A stretch of DNA of 5,254 nucleotides from Synergistaceae bacterium (GTDB lineage: Bacteria > Synergistota > Synergistia > Synergistales > Synergistaceae), in NCBI GenBank assembly GCA_031271065.1, contig JAISWP010000253.1, positions 1-5,254 on the forward strand. The letters are read 5' to 3'. The notes below the pieces were generated by a model. It worked only from the letters and a program-made list of their open reading frames with translations. It did no database searches and was not told the DNA's origin. The position numbers were made by a program, and so were the translations under genes. How positions within the stretch are numbered: the stretch's first letter is position 1; each line of letters opens with the position of its first letter. Positions 1-5,142 of this stretch are shown here, piece after piece.

Positions 1-809
1 TTTTCTTTCACAAAATGTGGGACGGCGTGGAGCGGATCGAGCGAATCCTGAGGGATTACCGGGTGAGGATAACGAGGATCGAGTGCGGCGACACCTGGGA
101 GAGCCAGGACAGGATACTCAGGGGTCTGGCCGCTGATAACGCGGCGGACGGGGCCATTCTGCACTGCTGGGACGAGACGAAACTCGACGGCGCCATAAAT
201 GCGCTGCACGAACGGGGCATTCCGGTGGTAACCGCCAACTCCGACGCCCCCAACTCAAAAAGGATAGCCTGCGTCAGCGCTCCGAACGAACGGGTAGGCA
301 GTCTGGCGGCGGAAGTGCTGGGACACATAGCCGCGCATGGGAGGATGCTGGTGGCGGGAGGCACTAAACCGGCGGAAAACCTGGCGGCAAACCGCAGAGG
401 ATTCTCAGGGTACATGAAAAAAGCCCATCCCGAAATTCCGTTCACCGAGATATACAACTGCAGCAAAAGCGAAACCCAATTCACGGACGACCTCTTCAGA
501 GCGATGAAAAACATGCCGGACATCACGGGAATATACGCCATCACAGCGAAAGACACCTATAACGTCTGCGGCGCCATCAGGGAACTGGGTCTGTCAGACC
601 GTGTAAAAATAGTCGGAAGCGACGTTTTCGAGGAGATGAGGCCGTTCTACGAGGACGGAACTCTCGGCGCCTCGATATGGAAAGATCAGCAGTCGCAGGC
701 TGAGCGGGCGGTCATGCTTCTTCATCAATACCTGTCCGGACGCCCTTTGCACATAGAACCGATCAGGCTCGGGGTCATCCTCAAAAACAATTTCGAAGAT
801 TATCTATAA
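1..809 (+). CDS. LacI-type / periplasmic-binding-fold sugar-binding domain protein, 5'-truncated (probable LacI-family regulator)
   Basis: The open frame continues upstream of the first ATG (position 15) to the window edge, reading F-F-H-K before that Met. This resembles the early 'P-x-F-F...G' strand of type I periplasmic-binding-protein domains, so the true start lies outside the window. About 268 residues are visible. They alternate hydrophobic strands and helices as in the two-lobed PBP fold: ADGAILHCW, GIPVVTANSD, a GRMLVAGG strand starting the second half of lobe 1/2, DITGIYAITAKDT, VKIVGSDVF, and a C-terminal segment where LacI proteins end (RPLHIEPIRLGVILKNNFEDYL region). LacI regulators are usually about 330-345 residues, so the missing part would fit one helix-turn-helix domain; a secreted sugar-binding protein with a signal peptide is the alternative. 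The ligand cannot be read from the sequence. It converges on larE, with a hairpin just after its stop. Fold assignment is fairly sure; regulator versus transporter subunit is inference. Confidence 0.72.
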   Translation, partial: FFHKMWDGVERIERILRDYRVRITRIECGDTWESQDRILRGLAADNAADGAILHCWDETKLDGAINALHERGIPVVTANSDAPNSKRIACVSAPNERVGSLAAEVLGHIAAHGRMLVAGGTKPAENLAANRRGFSGYMKKAHPEIPFTEIYNCSKSETQFTDDLFRAMKNMPDITGIYAITAKDTYNVCGAIRELGLSDRVKIVGSDVFEEMRPFYEDGTLGASIWKDQQSQAERAVMLLHQYLSGRPLHIEPIRLGVILKNNFEDYL

Positions 810-811
810 CT

Positions 812-855
812 CCCGATTTCAAGCCGGGAATACTTCATCCGGCTCGAAATCTGGG
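812..855. terminator. Inverted repeat between convergent genes, candidate bidirectional terminator
   Basis: Arms 812-828 and 838-855 pair over about 16-17 bp, with one bulged base (852) and one A/C mismatch (821/845) that becomes a U·G wobble in the minus-strand RNA. The loop is about 9 nt. The structure begins 3 bp after the + strand stop codon and lies 13 bp beyond the larE stop codon, which suits a shared transcription end for two convergent genes. Neither side is followed by a clear run of T, so it is not a textbook intrinsic terminator. It may act mainly as a 3'-end-stabilising hairpin. Confidence 0.5.
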
Positions 856-868
856 CTATTCGTAAAAC

Positions 869-1714
869 TTATAATACCGGCCGGGCTGTCACCGAAGCCC
901 GGGTATCCGCGGAAAGGGTTTCGTTCATGCTTCCGGTGCGGTAACCCATCAGGTCCAGCGCGGCATACACGAAACCGGCGTCCTTGAACTGCCTGTAGAT
1001 CTTCTCCCTCACGCCCTTATCCATAAAGAGCCTGAATCCTTCCTCGTCCGTCTCTATTCGTGCCACGTCCCCGTGATGACGGACCCGCACCTGTCTGAAA
1101 CCGAGATCGAGCAGGGCCTGTTCGGCTCTGTCGACCATGCCCAGCCGCTCGGCGGTGATGCTCTCCCCGTACGGAAAGCGCGAAGCGAGACAGGCGAAGG
1201 ACTGCTTGTTCCATGTGGGCAGCCCCAGCTCCCGGGACAGGACGCGTATCTCCTCCTTGCAGAGACAGGCGCTCCGGAGAGGGCTCTTGACGCCCAGTTC
1301 GGCGACAGCGATGAGCCCCGGGCGATAGTCGCCGTTATCGTCCATGTTCGAACCATCGGCCACGTTATCGATGCCATGAGCCCGGGCCGCGTCCCATATC
1401 TTCGTGAAAAGCTCGTGTTTGCACAAATAACAGCGGTTCGGCGGATTCTGCGAGAAACCCTCTATCTCCAGTTCCTCGGAATCACAGATGACGTGCGTGA
1501 TTCCCTCGCTGGCGCAGAACACCGCGGCCTCGCTGAGCTCCCGCTCGGGAAACGAACAGGACCTCGCCGTGACCGCTATGACCCTGTCCCCGAGTACGCC
1601 GCGGGCCGTTTTCAAAAGGAAAGTCGAGTCGACTCCGCCGGAAAAAGCGACGGCGAGGCTGCCCAAGGATCTTATATAATCTTTCAAATTTTCGTACTTT
1701 GCCCTGACGTCCAT
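869..1714 (-). CDS. larE: LarE family ATP-dependent pyridinium-3,5-biscarboxylate mononucleotide sulfur transferase (three-cysteine type)
   Basis: A 281-residue PP-loop ATP pyrophosphatase, close to the roughly 275 residues usual for LarE. Visible motifs are the PP-loop SGGVDST (residues 25-31), the family signature DGSNMDDNGDYRPG (120-133), SFACLASRFPYG (172-183, Cys175), and a C-terminal GYRTGSMNE (257-265). LarE adenylates the biscarboxylate nicotinate mononucleotide and converts its carboxylates to thiocarboxylates for the nickel-pincer cofactor of lactate racemase and related enzymes. In Lactobacillus plantarum LarE the sulfur comes sacrificially from one cysteine, which Cys175 matches. 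This protein also has RCYLCK (Cys95, Cys98), giving the three-cysteine active site that in Thermotoga maritima LarE binds a [4Fe-4S] cluster and allows repeated sulfide transfer. An extra Cys150-x-Cys152 pair lies in SPLRSACLCKEEIR. Its ATG directly follows the hydE TAA and has no Shine-Dalgarno at normal distance, so translation is probably coupled to hydE. LarB and LarC are not in the window, so the exact substrate is inferred from family. Confidence 0.9.
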   Translation of the reverse strand: MDVRAKYENLKDYIRSLGSLAVAFSGGVDSTFLLKTARGVLGDRVIAVTARSCSFPERELSEAAVFCASEGITHVICDSEELEIEGFSQNPPNRCYLCKHELFTKIWDAARAHGIDNVADGSNMDDNGDYRPGLIAVAELGVKSPLRSACLCKEEIRVLSRELGLPTWNKQSFACLASRFPYGESITAERLGMVDRAEQALLDLGFRQVRVRHHGDVARIETDEEGFRLFMDKGVREKIYRQFKDAGFVYAALDLMGYRTGSMNETLSADTRASVTARPVL

Positions 1715-2764
1715 TTAAACGGCGGCGCCCCTCACGGTATCCTGCGTCTTGACGTCTCCGCGCGCCGTGACTATCCTGTAACCGGCGAGCGCCACTCTCG
1801 CTTCGAGGCACCTGCGGCACTCCGCGGCTTCGTCCCCCGTGCATATTTTATTATCGTACAGCAGATAGTACTTCCTGACGTCCGTCGGAGACAGGTTAGG
1901 CATCACCACGTTCGCTCCCGCCGAGAGCCCCCGCTCCCTTCCGTCCGGCGTGATCGTTCCGAGCGCCGTGGTCGCCGGGATCAACGCGTAGGGGAACATG
2001 AGCCGGAGGACCGAAACGAGCCGCAAGGTCAATTCCGCCGTGCCGCTCTTAAAATCGCGAAACGGCGTGTCCTTATGGGATATGAAAGGCCCGATCCCTA
2101 TCATCGCCGGCTGAAGCTCCTGGAGGAACCGTATATCCTCGATCAGATTTTCCGTGGTCTGATACGGGGAACCGACCATGAAACCGGACCCCACCTGAAA
2201 ACCGATCTCCTTCAGATCCCACAGGCAGCGTTTCCTCTCCGCGAGGCTCATGGAGCCCGGATGAAGTCTGCGGTAGTGATCCTCAGCGGCGGTCTCGTGC
2301 CTCAGAAGGTACCTGTCCGTTCCGGCGCGCCAATAGGCCCTGTAGCTCTCCTTCGATCTCTCTCCTATGGAAAGGGTTACCGCGCAGTCGCCGTGACGGT
2401 TTTTTATATCCGATACGATGCGGCAGATCATATCGTCGGTGTAATAGGGGTCCTCGCCCCCTTGCAGGACGAACGTGCGGAACCCCAGATCATATCCCAG
2501 GCCGGCGCAGGAGAGTATCTGTCCGGGAGTCAGCCTGTAACGCACGGCGCGCCTGTTCCCGCACCTGATCCCGCAGTAGAAGCAGTCGTTTTTGCAGCAG
2601 CTGGTGAACTCTATAAGACCGCGGATGTAAACGTCCGTCCCGTAAATGGAGCGCCTTACAGCATCCGCCGCGGTTCTGAGCTCCGCGTCGTATTCGTCCG
2701 TTTCGAGCAGGGCCTTCAATTCGCCGTCGCTTAAATTCCCGTCCCTGAGAAGTTCCTCTGTCAT
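1715..2764 (-). CDS. hydE: [FeFe] hydrogenase H-cluster radical SAM maturase HydE
   Basis: A 349-residue radical SAM protein, near the usual 345-350 for HydE. The CX3CX2C motif for the SAM-binding [4Fe-4S] cluster is at Cys57, Cys61 and Cys64 (CKNDCFYCG). HydE-typical stretches follow: FVLQGGEDPYY (98-108), DRYLLRHETA (150-159), a glycine-rich GFMVGSPYQT (194-203), GIGPFISHKDTPF (223-235) and IPATTALGTITP (262-273). Cys308, Cys316 and Cys319 near the C-terminus (KIC...AECRRC) keep the spacing of the accessory-cluster cysteines known from T. maritima HydE. These, with the HETA and IPATTA segments, favour HydE over PylB or BioB. HydE acts in the cytoplasm on the cysteine-bound Fe(CO)2(CN) precursor made by HydG, leading to the diiron site that HydF delivers to hydrogenase. 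HydF and HydG are absent here. The ATG start has a GAGG at 2769-2772, a short 4 nt spacer away. It lies 22 bp after mnmA and abuts larE, so it is the middle gene of the operon. Confidence 0.93.
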   Translation of the reverse strand: MTEELLRDGNLSDGELKALLETDEYDAELRTAADAVRRSIYGTDVYIRGLIEFTSCCKNDCFYCGIRCGNRRAVRYRLTPGQILSCAGLGYDLGFRTFVLQGGEDPYYTDDMICRIVSDIKNRHGDCAVTLSIGERSKESYRAYWRAGTDRYLLRHETAAEDHYRRLHPGSMSLAERKRCLWDLKEIGFQVGSGFMVGSPYQTTENLIEDIRFLQELQPAMIGIGPFISHKDTPFRDFKSGTAELTLRLVSVLRLMFPYALIPATTALGTITPDGRERGLSAGANVVMPNLSPTDVRKYYLLYDNKICTGDEAAECRRCLEARVALAGYRIVTARGDVKTQDTVRGAAV

Positions 2765-2786
2765 GTCCCCTCGTTTCGTGCCGCCG

Positions 2787-3869
2787 TCAGGCGCTCGTTT
2801 CTCTTATCGTTCCTCCGCCGAAAACCGCGTCACCCTCGTACAGAACGACAGCCTGCCCAGGGGACACCGACCTCTGCGGTTCGTCAAATTCGACCCTTAT
2901 TATATCATCTCCGACCTGTTCCACCGTGGCATCGGCTTCGCGCTGCCTGTACCGCGTGCGCGCCGTGACCCTCGATGGGCCGGCGATTGCATCCACTGAA
3001 ATCAGATTGATTTCATCGGCATACAACACTTTCGAATATAGCTCGCTTTCGCTGCCGAGCGTAACGGTATTTTCCGCTGGATTTTTACCGCAGACGAACA
3101 TTCTGCGGGAGAAACCCATTCCGAGCCCCCTGCGCTGGCCTATGGTGTACCGGACATGGCCGCCGTGCCTGCCTATCACTTTGCCGCCCGAGTCGAGAAA
3201 GTCCCCCGGTTCGTTTGGGATTCCGGTCAGACGCTCTATGAAACCGGCGTAATCACCGTCGGGAACGAAACATATATCCTGACTCTCCGCTTTAGCCGCG
3301 TTTCTGAAACCACGCGCGCGGGCCATGTCCCTGACGTCCGTTTTTTTCAGCTCCCCCAGCGGGAACAGCGTGCGGGAGAGCGCTTCCTGGGTCAGGGAGT
3401 AGAGGACGTAGCTCTGATCCTTCGTATGGTCCGCGGCCTTCCTCAGACAGTAACGCCCGGACCTGTCCCGACCCGCTCTGGCGTAATGTCCGGTAGCTAT
3501 GCAATCGTGCCCGGAGGCGATCGCTTTGGCGAGCAGATGTTCAAACTTGACAAAACGGTTGCAGTCGATGCACGGGTTCGGAGTGCGCCCGGAGAGGTAG
3601 AAATCCGCGAAACGCCTGATCACATGTTCGCCGAACCGCTCTGAAAGGTTGAAAACGAAATGAGGCATCCCCAGCCTGGAAGCGACGGCGCGCGCGTCCT
3701 CCGCGTCTTTCGCCGAACAGCACGTGCAGTCGCCGTCCAGGCCGATGTCGTCATTTGAAAAGAGCTTCATCGTGACTCCGGTGCAGTCACAGCCCTGTTC
3801 TTTCAGGATGCAGGCGGCGGCGGAACTGTCGACTCCCCCGCTCATCGCAACCATGACTCTCTTCTTCAT
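2787..3869 (-). CDS. mnmA: tRNA 2-thiouridine(34) synthase MnmA
   Basis: A 360-residue protein, the normal length for MnmA (also called TrmU). The N-terminal PP-loop SGGVDSS is at residues 10-16. The catalytic cysteine motif TPNPCIDCNR has Cys100 and Cys103, and the partner cysteine is Cys200 in ESQDICFVPDGDY. The tRNA-recognition segment HVRYTIGQRRGLG (238-250) and a C-terminal beta-barrel ending in GDAVFGGGTI are also present. The enzyme adenylates C2 of wobble U34 in tRNAs for Lys, Glu and Gln and replaces oxygen with sulfur. A cysteine-rich loop, CTCC (48-51), follows the PP-loop, as in many anaerobe MnmA proteins. Cys100, Cys103 and Cys200 are the residues proposed to hold an Fe-S cluster in some MnmA enzymes; whether they do so here is unknown. 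There is no Shine-Dalgarno before the ATG, and a TATAAT box ends six bases upstream, suggesting leaderless expression. No cysteine desulfurase, its usual sulfur donor, is adjacent. It is the first gene of the mnmA-hydE-larE run. Confidence 0.95.
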   Translation of the reverse strand: MKKRVMVAMSGGVDSSAAACILKEQGCDCTGVTMKLFSNDDIGLDGDCTCCSAKDAEDARAVASRLGMPHFVFNLSERFGEHVIRRFADFYLSGRTPNPCIDCNRFVKFEHLLAKAIASGHDCIATGHYARAGRDRSGRYCLRKAADHTKDQSYVLYSLTQEALSRTLFPLGELKKTDVRDMARARGFRNAAKAESQDICFVPDGDYAGFIERLTGIPNEPGDFLDSGGKVIGRHGGHVRYTIGQRRGLGMGFSRRMFVCGKNPAENTVTLGSESELYSKVLYADEINLISVDAIAGPSRVTARTRYRQREADATVEQVGDDIIRVEFDEPQRSVSPGQAVVLYEGDAVFGGGTIRETSA

Positions 3870-3875
3870 GGGACA

Positions 3876-3904
3876 ATTATATACCGCCCGCGGGATTCAG
3901 TCAC
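3876..3904 (-). promoter_or_regulatory. Candidate sigma70-type promoter for mnmA-hydE-larE, predicted leaderless
   Basis: On the minus strand a perfect -10 TATAAT (3881-3876) is preceded, after a 17 bp spacer, by GTGACT (3904-3899), which matches four of six -35 consensus bases. The sequence TGTCCC then leads straight to the mnmA ATG at 3869. The usual +1, seven bases past the -10 box, would be the A of that ATG. The -35 half is weak and the spacer is GC-rich, so the call rests mainly on the exact -10 box and its position. Confidence 0.5.
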
Positions 3905-3931
3905 CGCGGCGGCAGCGGATGGAATAAGCGC

Positions 3932-3963
3932 GGCGCGCGGCCTTTTCTGGCCGCGTGCCTTTT
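3932..3963 (+). terminator. Strong GC hairpin with T-run, intrinsic-terminator-like in the + direction
   Basis: Arms 3932-3942 and 3949-3959 form an 11 bp GC-rich stem around a six-base loop (TTTTCT), followed by TTTT at 3960-3963. Read as + strand RNA the only non-Watson-Crick pair is a G·U (3935/3956); read as minus RNA the same position is a C/A mismatch and no T-run follows. It therefore looks like an intrinsic terminator for + strand transcription, although both flanking genes are on the minus strand. It may still fold in the cysK transcript as a second 3'-end hairpin. Confidence 0.5.
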
Positions 3964-3974
3964 GCGGGTGCACC

Positions 3975-4002
3975 AAAATCAAACGGGCAGAGGGACCCGC
4001 TC
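3975..4002 (-). terminator. Weak intrinsic terminator downstream of cysK
   Basis: Four bases past the cysK stop, the minus strand reads AGCGGGT, a six-base loop CCCTCT, then GCCCGTT and a T-rich tail TGATTTT. The stem has four G-C/C-G pairs extended by an A-U and two wobble pairs, so it is modest in strength. Its position and the T-rich tail fit the end of a cysK transcript separate from mnmA. Confidence 0.42.
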
Positions 4003-4005
4003 GAT

Positions 4006-4938
4006 TTATTCCGCGAACATGGCGGTCGACAGATATCGCTCGCCCGTATCGGGCAGTATGACCACTATCGTCTTATCCCTGTTCTCAGGACGCAGGGCTA
4101 TCTTGGTTGCGGCGAAAAGCGCCGCCCCTGAGGATATGCCGACCAGCACGCCCTCCACTTTGGCCGCTTCGCGGCCCGTGGCGAACGCTTCCTCGTCCTT
4201 GACCGGGAATATCTCGTCATAAAGCTGCGTGTCGAGCACCTCCGGGACGAATCCCGCCCCTATGCCCTGGATCTTGTGAGCGCCGGGCGTTCCCTTCGAG
4301 AGCACGGGCGAACTTTCCGGCTCCACGGCCACTATCTTCAGATCGGGCTTTTTCGATTTCAGAAAACCGCCGGCGCCGGTGAGTGTACCACCTGTTCCCA
4401 CGCCGGACACGAATATGTCCACCTCTCCGTCCGTGTCGTCCCAGACCTCCGGGCCGGTTGTCTCTCTATGCACGGCCGGGTTCGCTGGATTCACGAACTG
4501 TCCTGGGATGAAGCTGTGCGGTATCTCCGCAGCGAGCTCGTCAGCCTTAGCGATGGCGCCCTTCATGCCCTTGGAGCCTTCCGTCAGGACGAGCTCCGCT
4601 CCGTACACCCGGAGCAGGTTACGCCGCTCCACGCTCATCGTCTCCGGCATAGTGAGGATTATCCTGTAGCCCCGGGCCGCCGCTACGGCCGCGAGACCGA
4701 TGCCTGTGTTGCCGCTTGTCGGCTCGATTATGACCGAGTCCGGCCTCAGCTTGCCGGATTTCTCAGCATCCTCGATCATGGCTTTAGCGATGCGGTCTTT
4801 TACGCTGCCCGCGGGATTGTAATATTCCAGCTTCGCCAGAATACGCGACGTGACCCCGTGCTTCGCCGAATACTTCTTCAGGTGGAGCAGCGGGGTGCCT
4901 CCGATGAGGTCAGTCAGTTCCGAGTAGATCTTTGCCAT
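4006..4938 (-). CDS. cysK: Cysteine synthase A (O-acetylserine sulfhydrylase)
   Basis: A 310-residue PLP enzyme, the normal CysK length. It makes L-cysteine from O-acetyl-L-serine and sulfide in the cytoplasm. Counting from MAKIYSEL, the PLP lysine is Lys47 in NPAGSVKDRI, the substrate loop TSGNTG is at 74-79, the phosphate-binding GVGTGGTLTG is at 179-188, and the GISSGAA segment that binds the PLP ring nitrogen is at 267-273. The start is set at the ATG at 4938 because AGGTG (4951-4947) sits 8 nt upstream. An ATG at 4944 and a GTG at 4947 are also in frame but are too close to, or overlap, that ribosome site. It has its own consensus promoter and structured leader, and lies downstream of an Rrf2-family gene on the same strand. 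In Bacillus subtilis, CysK also acts as partner of the Rrf2 regulator CymR; whether a similar partnership exists here is inference. The family call is secure; threonine-synthase-like or cystathionine beta-synthase relatives fit less well. Confidence 0.94.
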   Translation of the reverse strand: MAKIYSELTDLIGGTPLLHLKKYSAKHGVTSRILAKLEYYNPAGSVKDRIAKAMIEDAEKSGKLRPDSVIIEPTSGNTGIGLAAVAAARGYRIILTMPETMSVERRNLLRVYGAELVLTEGSKGMKGAIAKADELAAEIPHSFIPGQFVNPANPAVHRETTGPEVWDDTDGEVDIFVSGVGTGGTLTGAGGFLKSKKPDLKIVAVEPESSPVLSKGTPGAHKIQGIGAGFVPEVLDTQLYDEIFPVKDEEAFATGREAAKVEGVLVGISSGAALFAATKIALRPENRDKTIVVILPDTGERYLSTAMFAE

Positions 4939-5010
4939 GTTCATCACACCTTTTTAAAATTTTTATGTTTCCGTCGTGCTCTCGCTGTGATCAGGCCCAA
5001 AATTTCCGCA

Positions 5011-5047
5011 GGCTCAAGAGCCGCGGGTCACGCTCTTTCACTGAGCC
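5011..5047 (-). promoter_or_regulatory. Two-part hairpin in the cysK leader
   Basis: In the predicted cysK 5' leader, GGCTCA (5047-5042) pairs with TGAGCC (5016-5011), and an inner AGAGC (5036-5032) pairs with GCTCT (5021-5017). The 5' side has a five-base bulge and the inner loop is 10 nt. No T-run follows directly, so it is not a plain attenuator terminator. I do not recognise a known riboswitch consensus such as SAM-I or T-box. Confidence 0.4.
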
Positions 5048-5080
5048 GGCCGCCGCCCCATTAACTCTAATCATATCAGA

Positions 5081-5093
5081 ATAATAGGATTAT
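5081..5093. promoter_or_regulatory. Perfect dyad over the cysK -10/+1 region, candidate operator
   Basis: ATAAT-CCT-ATTAT is an exact inverted repeat with a 3 bp centre. It covers five bases of the -10 box and reaches the predicted start site. A protein bound here would block the promoter. The obvious candidate is the Rrf2-family regulator encoded just upstream, but the site does not clearly match the IscR or CymR consensus known to me. AT-rich palindromes of this size near -10 boxes can arise by chance. Confidence 0.3.
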
Positions 5094-5116
5094 ACCTCGA
5101 AAGGGCATTTTGTCAA
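5089..5116 (-). promoter_or_regulatory. Consensus sigma70-type promoter for cysK
   Basis: The minus strand carries an exact -35 TTGACA (5116-5111) and an exact -10 TATAAT (5094-5089) with a 16 bp spacer. The predicted start is the A at about 5082, giving a leader of about 144 nt to the chosen cysK ATG. An AT-rich stretch lies upstream. A perfect 5-3-5 dyad, ATAAT-CCT-ATTAT (5093-5081), overlaps the -10 box and start site, a typical repressor position. Confidence 0.8.
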
Positions 5117-5142
5117 TATAATCTTCAAAATCCTCAGATCGA

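Noticed and set aside
1..809. Calling the left gene a complete 264-residue protein starting at position 15
   Set aside because: The frame stays open to the edge, and the residues before this Met (F-F-H-K) fit the PBP fold, so the gene is truncated by the window.
1073..2734. A 553-codon + strand open frame lying antisense to larE and hydE
   Set aside because: It overlaps two clearly recognisable proteins over its whole length. Its translation is Arg/Pro/Gly-rich with no family resemblance, and it is explained by the GC-rich codon pattern of the true genes.
1715..2764. Reading the radical SAM protein as PylB or biotin synthase
   Set aside because: No pyrrolysine or biotin genes are nearby, and the HETA and IPATTA segments plus the C-terminal three-cysteine set follow HydE.
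3724..3927. A 67-codon + strand frame ending just before the + facing hairpin at 3932
   Set aside because: Most of it is antisense to the conserved PP-loop region of mnmA, and no ribosome site was noticed. The closeness to the hairpin is suggestive but not enough to call a gene.
4942..4947. Earlier in-frame cysK starts (GTG 4947 and ATG 4944)
   Set aside because: The AGGTG ribosome site overlaps the GTG and lies only 2 nt from the ATG at 4944, while it is 8 nt from the ATG at 4938. MAKIY is also a common CysK beginning.
4276..5064. A 262-codon + strand open frame antisense to cysK and its leader
   Set aside because: It is a shadow of cysK codons with no recognisable domain, and no convincing ribosome site or promoter was seen for it.
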